The position numbers and the translations under genes were made by a program. A stretch of DNA of 60,423 nt from a virus, in IMG/VR virus record IMGVR_UViG_3300025133_000111, positions 1 to 60,423 of that record. One strand, 5' to 3'. Under the pieces are notes generated by a model that saw nothing but the letters and a program-made list of their open reading frames with translations, did no database searches and had not been told where the DNA came from. Positions 38,322 through 48,000 of the stretch are shown in pieces (position 1 is the stretch's first letter; each line of letters starts with the position of its first letter).

Positions 38322-39253
38322 TTAATCTATATTCTCTTTCGCGATGTTAAGAAGCCCAGCCAAATTCTTTGGCAGACGGACGCTTCTTCCGTCTCTAGCT
38401 CTTTCATTATCATATAAATTAGTATTTTTGTACTTTTCTTTAATAGCCTGAACTATGTGGTCATCCTTGAAGGTTCTGTTCAATATTTGCTTCTCGAATT
38501 CCTCATCGTCCATGAATCTCGGATCTTCAGCTGCCTCTCTAGAATCTCGGACCTTCTTAACGGCTTCTGCATTCCAGAATGAAGCAAGATACTCCGTTAT
38601 ACCCAGATCGTAGTCATACTGATCCATCTCATCCTGATAAAGCATTTGAGCATACCAAGACCATTGGTCTTTTGTTATTTCAAGGAACCTTGGGTCGTCT
38701 GACCTGCAGTTCCAGATTTTGCAGAGTTTCCAACGAAGCCTATTTACAGGCTCCGCCGCTATTTTTTTAGTTCTTCGAGCCCAACCTCCTTGCTGGACTC
38801 TGCAACAAGCTCTTCATGAATTCGGTGCAATCTTTCCACCAAAGATATCTGCATATTTAGGACTACATTTAACCTTCTCTGCTCAACTGGCAAATCTTCA
38901 TTATCACTTAGGTCTTCGAGTGGCACTCCATTGATAGTTCTAAGTGCATAAGACATGGTTAATGGCTTAATATCCAGAAGTCTATCAACCTCTTCAGACT
39001 TCATTATATTCTTCATGATTAGTTTCTGCTCGCTAATACTTAAGGTAGATACTTCAAACAAAAATCCATTAATCAATTCCTTTTTGGTTAATTTTCCAAG
39101 AAAGATTAAATCTTTTAAAGAAGAAAGCTTTAGCTTTTTGGGAGCATCCTCAGATTCCTCTTGAGAGCCTGCTGCCAGCTTCTCCATTTCGCTCATTCTC
39201 TCTGCAGCTAAACCTGCTTCCGTTCCCAATACCTTGCCTGATCTTTTTGCCAT
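38322..39253 (-). CDS. Tail assembly chaperone, long form made by -1 frameshift (gpGT-like, about 310 aa)
   Basis: This product is read by ribosomes that slip back one base on the A AAA AAA run at 38768-38762 and continue from ATA at 38762-38760 to the stop at 38322. It joins the 164-residue short form to 146 further residues. The extension begins IAAEPVNRLRWKLCKIW and has a typical chaperone pattern (DPRFLEITKDQWSWYAQML, then YLASFWNAEAV). The coding pattern continues unbroken upstream of the first ATG in this frame (38645), which has no ribosome binding site. This argues that the C-terminal part is made only as a fusion. As in lambda gpG/gpGT, the two forms are expected to bind the tape measure and recruit tube subunits. 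Confidence 0.85.
38734..38770 (-). promoter_or_regulatory. Programmed -1 ribosomal frameshift element
   Basis: On the minus strand the zero frame reads CTA AAA AAA TAG, so the heptamer A AAA AAA (38768-38762) is in the correct register for simultaneous tRNA slippage. Six bases later (TAGCGG) a hairpin begins. The arm CGGAGCCT (38755-38748) pairs with AGGCTTCG (38741-38734) around the loop GTAAAT, giving eight pairs with one G-U. The slippery run, 6-base spacer and stem fit the known architecture, and the zero-frame stop lies directly after the run. Confidence 0.88.
38759..39253 (-). CDS. Tail assembly chaperone, short form (gpG-like, 164 aa)
   Basis: This is the unshifted product, ending LEELKK with a TAG directly behind the slippery run. 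It is helical and highly charged, with no enzyme motif. The start ATG at 39253-39251 has GGAG about 9 bases upstream. The gene lies between the tail tube and the tape measure, the standard place for this chaperone. A strong terminator separates it from the tube gene, so expression should be lower than that of tube and sheath, in line with a catalytic assembly factor absent from the finished virion. Assignment rests on position and the frameshift signal; the sequence itself is not one I recognise. Confidence 0.82.
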   Translation of the reverse strand: MAKRSGKVLGTEAGLAAERMSEMEKLAAGSQEESEDAPKKLKLSSLKDLIFLGKLTKKELINGFLFEVSTLSISEQKLIMKNIMKSEEVDRLLDIKPLTMSYALRTINGVPLEDLSDNEDLPVEQRRLNVVLNMQISLVERLHRIHEELVAESSKEVGLEELKK

Positions 39254-39310
39254 ATTTAAACTCCACTTATGCTGATATAATACTTAATATCTTTTGAACA
39301 TCACCCACAA

Positions 39311-39345
39311 AAAGAAACGCCGCCCAAAAAGAGCGGCGTTTCTTT
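39311..39345 (-). terminator. Rho-independent terminator after the tail tube gene
   Basis: A perfect 13-base inverted repeat (AAAGAAACGCCGC at 39311-39323, GCGGCGTTTCTTT at 39333-39345) surrounds a 9-base loop. On the minus strand the stem is followed by a T-rich tail (TTTCTTTTTG). It lies about 16 bases after the tube stop. Because the stem has a mirror A/T tract it could also act on the plus strand, where no gene needs it. It probably reduces transcription from sheath and tube into the chaperone and tape measure genes. Confidence 0.9.
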
Positions 39346-39360
39346 TAAGATTAAATAATT

Positions 39361-39993
39361 CTAGTAAGCTGCGGAGATTAGTCCCGGGAAATCCAAGGTT
39401 CCTCTTCGCTCGCCAGAATCTGCCGCAGTTTCAACACTATCAATATTCCTACCCGGAATCTCTCTAGCGCCCTGTGTGCCCTGACTTAGAGCAATCGCCT
39501 CACCGGCTCTCGTAGTAGATACATGCTCACAGTTTACGGTTGCATTTTCTGTAATTGTATAGTCAGTTGTAGTATAGCTCTTTCCTAAAGCTGCAAACCA
39601 GCAATTATGGTAAGTCGTTACCACAGCACTGTTTCCATCTCCAGTAAACTTATCAATGACAACTATGTCGAACGGCATTCTCTGTGACTGAATGTTTCTG
39701 AATCCTCTAGAAAAGGCCTCAGGAAGAGATAGTCCATCGAAAACTATTCGGTTAATTGTCAGGCTGAACGTAGCAGAAGACTGAGGAACTATCTCAATTA
39801 ATCCATCAGTTCCGACCTCAGATAGCTGCTTGAGCGATCTTGTCTGACTCTCTTGGAAACTCTGAATCGCGCCAACAGGCTCATTGTTTACATAAACAAT
39901 AATCTGTGTCGATAATCCGGCGCGAGTCCTTCCGCCCGTCTCTGGGGGAGGACTTCCGTCGAATAGAGTTCCTGTACTTGGGTAATCTGCCAT
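39361..39993 (-). CDS. Tail tube protein (gp19-like, 210 aa)
   Basis: This is the major inner tube subunit through which DNA passes. The fold pattern is typical: an N-terminal strand with IIVYVNNEPVGAIQSFQESQ, then RSLKQLSEVGTDGLIEIVP, a short helix at DGLSLPEAFSRGF, and later strands with TYHNCWFAALGKSYTTTDY and an N-A-T-V-N-C motif. Length is close to T4 gp19 (163) with a small extension. It follows the sheath gene by 13 bases with a strong AGGAG before its ATG at 39993, and a terminator follows it. Sheath then tube is a conserved order. Expression is expected to be very high. Confidence is high because order and motif agree. Confidence 0.86.
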   Translation of the reverse strand: MADYPSTGTLFDGSPPPETGGRTRAGLSTQIIVYVNNEPVGAIQSFQESQTRSLKQLSEVGTDGLIEIVPQSSATFSLTINRIVFDGLSLPEAFSRGFRNIQSQRMPFDIVVIDKFTGDGNSAVVTTYHNCWFAALGKSYTTTDYTITENATVNCEHVSTTRAGEAIALSQGTQGAREIPGRNIDSVETAADSGERRGTLDFPGLISAAY

Positions 39994-40006
39994 TACGTTC
40001 TCCTAA

Positions 40007-43000
40007 TTAAATGACGCCAACTTCGATATCTATAAAGATATAATTAATGGGGTAAGCCGGAGCAAACTGAAGGAAGACATTGATCTGTCTTGGGTCAACC
40101 TTATCCTGCTCTACTCTAATGTTTTTAAAGCTTGTAACCAAACCTTGACCGACCAGCCCATTCATAATGGTTCTTACTCTTGCGCTCATAAGAATATTCG
40201 TATCTGCGCTCTGAACTCCACCGATAAATGGTCTTAATGAATTTCTGAGAGTCCTCTTTACTGCGTCTCGTATAAAGATGATAGAAATCTCTTCATCCTC
40301 GATAAATCCGGAGGTACTTGTCGTTCTTCCGGCCAAGACTCTTCCTCCTCCAGTAATCGGCTGAAGCAACGTCGCTCCAACTCCACCGAGCTGATTCTGA
40401 ATCGTCGGACTATAGACCTTATCTCTTGTTAGCGAGAATCCAGATAGAGCCTTATCGGTTAGTGGAATTGCCACATTCTGCTTCGCGGATAAGAATCCAG
40501 CAGCTGCTGCTCCCTGATAGAAGCCATGTAAATTGACATTCGTTCCATTCACGTTTCTTACGATAGTGTCTGGATAGAAATAAACTGCACGATTGCTGGT
40601 GTAATTATCACTTAACTTGAAGTTGACAAGATCCTCTACATCTCCGTCTAGGATTTCTTCTGCGTCATCTCCCTGGATTCCTTCGATAATTCCAATATCT
40701 TCAACTGCTATTAAGCTTGTTCCGATAAGTGCTGCTGGAGTAACTCCCATCTGGGCTCCGATGAATGCAACCCTTTCCTTTCGGTTAGCGACCGAACTCA
40801 TATTTTCGCAGTGATTTACAGTCGCTCTAAAGATTGAGGAAATTGCCTGATTCGGAAGCGGAACAATGATCTGTGCCTCAGCAGCCTCTAGTGACTCAAG
40901 AGCATTAAACCAATTCGTATCGAAGAAGTCTGCATCATTCTCATCAATGTAGGAAATCTTGAGACCATCACCAGCCTGTATGACTCCACTAGAAACCAAG
41001 TCACTATGTAGAAGCAGAAGCGCATCATCCGCATTTGAATCAGTCGGATCCTTTATGAAGAACTGAACATCAGCATAAGATCCCTGGAGACTTAGAGGCG
41101 AACCATTCTCTGCTTCAACTAGAACCAAGGAATCATCAGTTATTGATGTTATGCTTAACTCAACAGACGGCGTTGGTAGGACGGATCCAAACAACTGGAA
41201 CGAAATATCCGCTACAGAGGTATAGACTGTGCCAGAAGTGGCATTTTCCATGCTTGATATAACAATTACGTTTCCTACATCTTCTCCATCAAAATCTATT
41301 TCCGGAGTTGAGAAGTATTCGTCTCCCGATTCGGTATCGAGAATTCCTTCGTCTCCATTTCCGACCACCTCTAATGCGGCGTCAACAATGGTGTAGGCAA
41401 AAGCGTTATCAGAACTATCAATCCACTGACCCTGCTGAATATCAGTCGAAAGCTGTGAATTATAGAAATCAACCTTGTTCGGGAAGACCTGAGTTTCGTC
41501 TCCATCTCTTATTATGAAGATATTAACTCTGGTATCAGCATCAGGCTTTCCGTTTCTGAGACCAGTTATCGGCCTTGGGATGGTAAATCTGAGATCATCA
41601 ACCTCACATGCATCAGTGGATAGAGATCCAGAATCGAAGCAGGCAGAGAATCCACCAACGCCCAGTGAATTTCTTTCCTCAAGCAATGTAACAGAGGTTC
41701 TTCGCGGAACCGGAGGCTTACACTGTAAAGCTAAGATTCCCGGCGCACCGTTCTCTAGAACCATCTGAGTTCCCAGAGATAATGTATTAGTTTCGCTTGG
41801 AAGACCATGCTTCTGGAATAAGTCCGAAGCCTCAATGAAGAACTCTGGATCTTCCAAGTCAATAGTAGCTATATACTTGGCTTCGAGAGTATCTCCCGTT
41901 CCAAGAGCACTAGAGCTGACATCAACAAAGAACTTATCACCAACTTCAAAGCTGGTTCCACCCTCTTGAATTCCAAGAAGAAGAATTCCGTTGTTCTCCA
42001 GCAAGTGGAAGGTTAGACCTTCTGCTGCCAGACCCGGCACAGAGGCTCCAGAAGCTTCCTCTAGGTCTTGGAAACCTACAGTTGAATCCTCTAGGTCATA
42101 AAGTCGTACGCGTCTCGTAGACGTGACGCTGCTGATTACGAAGAGCCCACCATCGAAGTCTCCACCGTTGCATATCAATACAGTCTTTCCTACATCCGCG
42201 CTTGAGAAGTTGCCTTCGGAAGCCGGGGCGCCAGTCAAACCATTATGAATAACAGATGGATCATCAATTAAGATATTGGTCGCTCTAATGTCCCAATCGT
42301 AAGTATCATTCTCATCCCAGGCCGGTGAAGCCGGTCCGAGGCTGTCCGTTGTGACGGTAATTGTAGTATCAGTTCCGTCATATGTTATTGTTTCGATCTC
42401 ATGACCGACATATCCATCTATGCACAAGAAGTCGCCCGCCAGAGCCTGTCCCTGACTGACTAAGTCTGCGCCTGGAACGGTGAAGGTATCACTTGTGGTT
42501 AATGTGGCATCACCAGTTCTTAATTCAATATTTCCCTGGGGGAAGTCTGCGACAGAAGCGCTTCCGCTTGCAACAACAACTCCGTCACTGCATTCTGCAA
42601 TGTTTCCGGAGATAGCTCCAGAACCACTTGTGAAATAAGCACTTGAGAATGTAAGAGGATTTCCAAAACTATCATAAAGCTGACCAGAGGTATCTCCGGT
42701 TGCGGTGAATGTTGCCAAACCGGGAATCGGATCTCCGTTTGAATCTCTTACGACACTGACACATCGTATCGTCCAGCGTTCGCTGGAGGCAGAATCGTCA
42801 AGAATATCTAGAGTTAAAAGCGGATCACAAGTAGTGTTTTCAACTAAAACACCAGTTCCTATGTTTCCGGAACCAGCAGAGTAGCCCTTTCCGTCCTGAT
42901 CTCCAATTGAAGCTCCGCGTAATTCAATACGGCCATTAGAGATGTCAAGTCTATAATCGAAAGGAGAAGCAACACCTGAAGCGTCAATAACTTCCTGCTT

Positions 43001-43288
43001 TCCAAATAGTAATGTTCCGTTCAGCCTAAGCTCTGTTCTTCCGCTTATGACGGGAACATTAGATAGTTCAAAAAATCGGCCATCGCCGGACCCAGTCGGG
43101 CTCCAACTTGACTCTCCGTCAGCGCCGTTTCCTGCAGCGGATTGAACGATTGTTTCTTCTCTCAGGCCCTCGCCCAATACAGAAACGACCCTTATTCCGC
43201 CCGGAATAGAAACGCTACGAGATATAACCCTATCTCTTGCAAATGCTCCAGGCTGTATAAAACCCGTAATTCCTGGTATGTTAGCCAT
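40007..43288 (-). CDS. Tail sheath protein with Ig-like inserts (1093 aa)
   Basis: This is the contractile sheath. The N-terminus (GITGFIQPGAFARDRVISRS) and the C-terminal domain (about residues 805-1093) are characteristic: an IFRATVNHCENMSSVANRKE region, PLTDKALSGFSLTRDKVYSP, the helix AVKRTLRNSLRPFIGG, and the closing strands QDKVDPRQINVFLQFAPAYP and YIFIDIEVGVI used for interlocking subunits. T4 gp18 has 659 residues. The extra length lies in the N-terminal half and includes an Ig-like segment near residues 163-270 (DSNGDPIPGLATFTATGDTS), so the contracted sheath should display extra surface domains. GGAG precedes the ATG at 43288. Upstream 43289-43348 is AT-rich and may hold a late promoter, which I could not confirm. 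Confidence 0.9.
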   Translation of the reverse strand: MANIPGITGFIQPGAFARDRVISRSVSIPGGIRVVSVLGEGLREETIVQSAAGNGADGESSWSPTGSGDGRFFELSNVPVISGRTELRLNGTLLFGKQEVIDASGVASPFDYRLDISNGRIELRGASIGDQDGKGYSAGSGNIGTGVLVENTTCDPLLTLDILDDSASSERWTIRCVSVVRDSNGDPIPGLATFTATGDTSGQLYDSFGNPLTFSSAYFTSGSGAISGNIAECSDGVVVASGSASVADFPQGNIELRTGDATLTTSDTFTVPGADLVSQGQALAGDFLCIDGYVGHEIETITYDGTDTTITVTTDSLGPASPAWDENDTYDWDIRATNILIDDPSVIHNGLTGAPASEGNFSSADVGKTVLICNGGDFDGGLFVISSVTSTRRVRLYDLEDSTVGFQDLEEASGASVPGLAAEGLTFHLLENNGILLLGIQEGGTSFEVGDKFFVDVSSSALGTGDTLEAKYIATIDLEDPEFFIEASDLFQKHGLPSETNTLSLGTQMVLENGAPGILALQCKPPVPRRTSVTLLEERNSLGVGGFSACFDSGSLSTDACEVDDLRFTIPRPITGLRNGKPDADTRVNIFIIRDGDETQVFPNKVDFYNSQLSTDIQQGQWIDSSDNAFAYTIVDAALEVVGNGDEGILDTESGDEYFSTPEIDFDGEDVGNVIVISSMENATSGTVYTSVADISFQLFGSVLPTPSVELSITSITDDSLVLVEAENGSPLSLQGSYADVQFFIKDPTDSNADDALLLLHSDLVSSGVIQAGDGLKISYIDENDADFFDTNWFNALESLEAAEAQIIVPLPNQAISSIFRATVNHCENMSSVANRKERVAFIGAQMGVTPAALIGTSLIAVEDIGIIEGIQGDDAEEILDGDVEDLVNFKLSDNYTSNRAVYFYPDTIVRNVNGTNVNLHGFYQGAAAAGFLSAKQNVAIPLTDKALSGFSLTRDKVYSPTIQNQLGGVGATLLQPITGGGRVLAGRTTSTSGFIEDEEISIIFIRDAVKRTLRNSLRPFIGGVQSADTNILMSARVRTIMNGLVGQGLVTSFKNIRVEQDKVDPRQINVFLQFAPAYPINYIFIDIEVGVI

Positions 43289-43348
43289 CTAAGATTCTCC
43301 GTTTGTTAGCAATAACTCATCAAATTATTTATTATTAGTAGTTTCATT

Positions 43349-44158
43349 TTAATCTATTTCTGTCAAATCAATTAAGTCATCAAATCTTCTTGTAAGCATA
43401 TCAGCCTCTGTTTTTATGCCCGGAATAGGATGCCAAGTCGGCTCCATTGTGAAGACTATTTTTTCAACAATATTTTCAATAGGAACTTCCACCCTCCACT
43501 CCGAATAAGTAGAGAGTGATATCGCTGTATTATATACATAATCATTAGCATAGGGCTCTGCATTTTCTGGCCCAATTGACAACTGATGAATAAATAATCC
43601 ATTTGCTCTCAACTCATTCCATAGGGAATATTGTAACGCTAAAGATACAATGTCTGTTAACTCTTGAAGCTCTGCTTGGCTTTCAGAATAAATTCCAACG
43701 TCAAATCTAAGGTCCCACCTTCCGGCATATACTCTATGGGTTGGGGTACTTATGATCTTTCTTGAGCCATAATCTGTTTCTAATAAATCGGTTCTATACT
43801 TATAAGTCATATTCTGATTAAAAGATATAGGCTTGTAAGAACCTCCATTTGACTTGATTACAATGGCTGGAAAAAACTTAACCTCATAGCGATAAGTATC
43901 ACTAATCAGTATTTTCGTAGTAAGAGCGGAGTCGATATCGATTCCGGTATGATCTGGAGTTAATGGGTATCCATATTCATCAGATCTATATGTAAATATA
44001 CTATCATTCTTAAAGATTTTTCTAAGAGAATCTATAAGAAGAGATTTAGGATGAACAATGGCAGACTGCTGAACCACATTATGGTCCGAGAAGAAACTTG
44101 AATATACGATGTGATCGCCATTCAAGCCTGTTCCTGATAAATTTTGCTCATCTATCAT
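43349..44158 (-). CDS. Tail terminator / tail completion candidate (269 aa)
   Basis: The gene lies immediately before the sheath gene, where contractile phages often encode the tail terminator (gp15-like) or another neck-tail joining protein. The sequence has a helix-strand pattern compatible with a terminator fold: TYKYRTDLLETDYGSRKI, a strand HRVYAGRWDLRFDVGIYSES, a helix ELQELTDIVSLALQYSLWNE, then strands with SLSTYSEWRVEVPI. The R-W-D-L-x-F strand followed by a helix resembles tail completion proteins of the Tail-terminator type. No catalytic residues are visible. A weak TAGGC element precedes the ATG at 44158. It may act as a cap that ends tube and sheath polymerisation, but this is inference from position and pattern. 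Confidence 0.5.
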   Translation of the reverse strand: MIDEQNLSGTGLNGDHIVYSSFFSDHNVVQQSAIVHPKSLLIDSLRKIFKNDSIFTYRSDEYGYPLTPDHTGIDIDSALTTKILISDTYRYEVKFFPAIVIKSNGGSYKPISFNQNMTYKYRTDLLETDYGSRKIISTPTHRVYAGRWDLRFDVGIYSESQAELQELTDIVSLALQYSLWNELRANGLFIHQLSIGPENAEPYANDYVYNTAISLSTYSEWRVEVPIENIVEKIVFTMEPTWHPIPGIKTEADMLTRRFDDLIDLTEID

Positions 44159-44172
44159 TTGAAAGCCTATCG

Positions 44173-44514
44173 TTATCTATAATTAATTGGAAGATATTTC
44201 AATTCTTTTATTTCAGCTGATTGTTCACAGAAATGAGCTATTTCCTTAACCAACTTATCAAGCCTTTGTTTATCAAGCAAATCATCCTCTTTCAGAACGA
44301 TTGCTTTTTTAATCGTTAGCTCAACGATAATATCATTATCATCGTTACTACTACTAGATAAATTACCAGAAACCATCTCAACAGAAGTTCTGTCTCGGAT
44401 TAATGATAGTTCTGATTCTCCATCTTTTTTTAAAAGATCTGATAGCTTCAGAATCATTTTTTTAAGAATAGTATTTTCTTTAATTTTATTATTGACAATC
44501 TTTATAACGAGCAC
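44173..44514 (-). CDS. Hypothetical protein (113 aa)
   Basis: I do not recognise this protein. The proposed start is a GTG at 44514-44512 that overlaps the stop of the upstream gene, with GAGG about 9 bases before it. An ATG 19 codons later is the alternative, with no visible binding site. The protein is lysine-rich at its N-terminus with a hydrophobic helical stretch, then a Ser/Asn/Asp-rich loop (SSSSNDDND), then a strand IIVELTIKKAIV and a C-terminal helix. It sits between fibre accessory and terminator-like genes and ends 14 bases before the next start. It may be a small neck or tail accessory protein. Confidence 0.5.
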   Translation of the reverse strand: MLVIKIVNNKIKENTILKKMILKLSDLLKKDGESELSLIRDRTSVEMVSGNLSSSSNDDNDIIVELTIKKAIVLKEDDLLDKQRLDKLVKEIAHFCEQSAEIKELKYLPINYR

Positions 44515-45006
44515 TCACTTGACCTCATATTCACGATCTGTTTGGTTTAGCACAATAGTCCTATTTATTGGCTTAAAGTTTTTGTGAATATATTCTACCC
44601 CATATCTGCCCGCAGGCAACCTTACCTCCCAATATCCGTCAACATTTGTGTGGTGGTCTTTTACTATTTCGTTTTTATCGCTATAGACTTTTATCGACAC
44701 CTCATTTAGAGGCCGCTTTTCCTTATTAACGATGTAGCCAAAGACTTTAATGTTTCCAAGGAGAAGTTTTTTAACTTTCTGTTGACTAGAAGAATTTCGT
44801 GGACTATTATCCTTAACAACGGGTGTAACGGCATGAACCTCGGATTCCACTGCAGTAGGAACAGAGGTTCTGATGAACTTAGAGACCTTGTTGCTCAATA
44901 TTTTAACATTATCATCAATAACATGGAGGCGCTTCTCCATGACATCGATTTTGTCAAGAATTTGATATATGGCGTCGATGGCCGAAATTTCTTTTTCGTC
45001 TGACAT
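44515..45006 (-). CDS. Virion accessory protein with carboxypeptidase-regulatory-like domain (163 aa)
   Basis: I choose the ATG at 45006, which begins one base after the stop of the fibre gene; an ATG five codons upstream would lie inside the fibre gene. The first 60 residues are helical and coiled (AIDAIYQILDKIDVMEKRLH). After a Ser/Pro-rich linker, residues about 90-163 form a small beta sandwich of the carboxypeptidase regulatory-like type. This carries the patterns VFGYIVNKEKRPLNEVSIKV and TNVDGYWEVRLPAGRYGVEY. Such domains are common surface modules in phage structural proteins. The coiled stalk plus sandwich next to two tail fibres suggests a trimeric fibre accessory, a link or a tip. 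The partner is unknown. Confidence 0.6.
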   Translation of the reverse strand: MSDEKEISAIDAIYQILDKIDVMEKRLHVIDDNVKILSNKVSKFIRTSVPTAVESEVHAVTPVVKDNSPRNSSSQQKVKKLLLGNIKVFGYIVNKEKRPLNEVSIKVYSDKNEIVKDHHTNVDGYWEVRLPAGRYGVEYIHKNFKPINRTIVLNQTDREYEVK

Positions 45007-45007
45007 A

Positions 45008-48000
45008 TTATATGGTTTCAATGATATTATTTACTTCTAAGATTCCCGACAGAGTGTTCAACGCGCCATTTTCTTGCATCAAGGAGAAGCCTCCGGGCAG
45101 ATCAATAGATCTCTGACTAATATTTCCAGTAATCAAGATATTCTTGAATGTATTAGTTGTATCGAAATAAATCACTCCTTGCTGATATCCTACTCCATCA
45201 AAGTAACAATCTTGGATTGTAATATTCTGATATGTTCCACCACTATTGTTTCCTATGAAAAAGGGCATCTCATTGATTGCGCCGGTCGCTGCTGCTCCAG
45301 AAACATAATCTGCCGCTGCAATAAAGCGTAGTCCGCTAAACCTAAAGCGAGCCTTTGTAGCTCCCGTCGCAGTTATGTTGTTTGTGACTCGGAACACAGT
45401 TCCTGACTGACCAGCAGCCTGTCCTAAAATTCCTTCAAAAGTTAGATCACTTACGTCTATTCCATAAGTGATTGTGCTGCTTCCGGAGTCAGCTCCGATG
45501 AGAATCATCTCATGCCCCTGGGTGGTTATGGCCGCATTATCAAGAGGAAAAGAGCTGGCTCGTTTAATTATCGAGGTAGGACCTGTTCCGCGTAACTTTA
45601 GATCGAATGTCAACACTAACTTTTCTGTTAACTCATAAGTTCCTTCTTTTACAAATATACCCGGGGTTCCAACGTCAGGAAACATTTTCGAAAACATCTC
45701 TACATACTTCACTGCCTTCTGAACAGTTGTGAAATGTCCAAATCTTGAATCCTTAGAGACCGTTACATCTGATATAAATTTATAATCAAGATGATCAACA
45801 AATAATCTTAAATCTGTAATTTCTAAAGTTGATAATTCTACATATGCTAGGTGGGCAATGTTCTGAGTATAAAATGGAGAAATATAATTTACTCCAGCAT
45901 CTGGGTCAATTTCATTTCCAATTACGATGCAGCCTTCGGCATTTAAGCCTATGTAGAAATTGGTTGTAGGACCATTGGTATGTCTATAAACTAACCCTGT
46001 ATCTCCGAGATATTCTATTCTGATTCCATTTACAAGACCAACTCCTGGGTCGATACTTAGAGTTGAAGTTCCATCTCCATTATCTACAACGGATTCTACA
46101 CTAATTCCTCTGATTAAACCACTTCCTCGTAACTCATTTCTTGGCCCTTGAATATATCTCTCTATAAAGGATGATGATATAATTGTGTCATCAGTTGTGC
46201 CGGTAGACCTCTTATCGGTTGTATTTAGCGCGCCTTCTCCTCCAAGTCCAGCGTCTGGGTCCTCAATTACAATTCCAAATTCCGGAGAAAATATTGTCCT
46301 ACAAAGATGAAGGGCAGAGGATGGAAGCTCTCCAAATCCGAATATTGAAGATGTCAGATCACTTATGCTAATTGCAGGAATAGACTCATTTGGAACAAAT
46401 ACACTTAAAATAATGTAGTTCATTCCATCATTTGAGAAAATTTTATACTCACCGGTACTTCCGACAAAGACTTCTGGGCTTGCAATCCCTGTGGGCTCCT
46501 GTTTTATTGTTGCCATCCCAGAGGTGTCAACCTTTAGGGTAAACTCTTGACCATCACTAATAAATCCTCGGGAAACATCTTTAACTACTGCATAGAAGTT
46601 CGCAATAGACATGTGCCCGATTATGTCAAGCCTTCTCTTAAAGTGTATATTCGCATCTTCATCGGCAAACACATCAAGAACCATAAGGCCATCAAGCGTT
46701 ACGAAGTTTAGCTCTGATATCGGGGCCCCAGATCTCAAGATGAAGATCCTAGAAGTGCTCGACAGAGTTCCTTGAAGAGTTGTTGTAAAGTCTAGAGTCA
46801 GTCTAGCTGCCTCAACAGTTCTGATCGAGTAGGTTCCATCGTCAGAGGAGGAAGAGGAGCCATCAATTACGACCAAGTCTCCTGCTCTAATTCCGCTAGT
46901 AATAAAGTTAGTTGTTCCCTTGGAATTTAACTCTAAAGTTCCAGATCCAATTGATATAGCTTCTGAATTATAGGTAATTACTTTTCCAAAATCATCTATG
47001 AGTTTTCCATTAATATGGATAGAGTTACCAAAAGAGCCCTTGACTAGTCTATCCTGAATGTATGACAAGCCCATTGCTGCCGCTGCGTCTCCAGATGATG
47101 CAGCAACTATCTTTAGACTTCTAGCTCTTATATCATCAGCATGATTTGGAACATTATGTGATAATGCTAGCTCATAACAGTTTAGTGCTTTCAGTTTGTA
47201 TGCAAAAAAGTTTAATTTATTTTCCGCACAATACTGGTTGATCGTGGCGATGACAATATCGAGAGACTGTACTGCATAGCTAGAGTTTATAATATCGATT
47301 TCATAAGTAGAGCCTTCATCTACTTGGATAGCTAATGTATCTGCTGTTCCACTTGCTATATTTTCAGGTCTAGCTCCGGAAGAAATAATTGTAGCAGAGT
47401 TTGGAAGACACACTTGGATAGTTGGTGAATTGCTAAATCCGAATCTTGGCCGAACAGCGCAATTAAGAGCATTCTCATTATATGTTGAGTATATACTCTT
47501 TTTTATCCTACCATTAGTTCCAACAGTTAAAGCATTCTTTGGGCCACCATATATTTCAATCTGACTAAGATTTCCAGAGAGATCAAGAGTAACTGAGGAT
47601 ATAAGATAGTCAGCATTATCTGAATCATTGGGAGCATTTAAGATTTCTAATACATCAAATTCTTTTATTTCAGAAATAACGGCGGGAGAGCCGCCAAAGG
47701 AGATGATCATCTTTGACTCACCAGTCGGCGGAGAAAAGGAGATTGCCGAAGAATTAACCAATATAGAGCCAGAATCTATTCCCTCATAGGCATCAACAGT
47801 ATCTCCGGTTCGAATAATTCCATTTGAATTTAAATTCAAAGTAGACTTTCTTAGTCCAACTCCCGCAATGTTCCCCAAATCATCTATAGCTCCCTGTACA
47901 TCATCAGATAGAACAATATCAGAAGTCTCAGAATTGTCATAATAAAGCTGATCAGCCTTATGAGCGTTATTAGATGAGGATACATTTGCTCCGGTAAAGT

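Noticed and set aside
38322-38645. An independent 107-aa gene starting at the ATG at 38645
   Set aside because: The frame is open and coding-like above this ATG up to the slippery run, and there is no ribosome binding site. The frameshift fusion explains it better.
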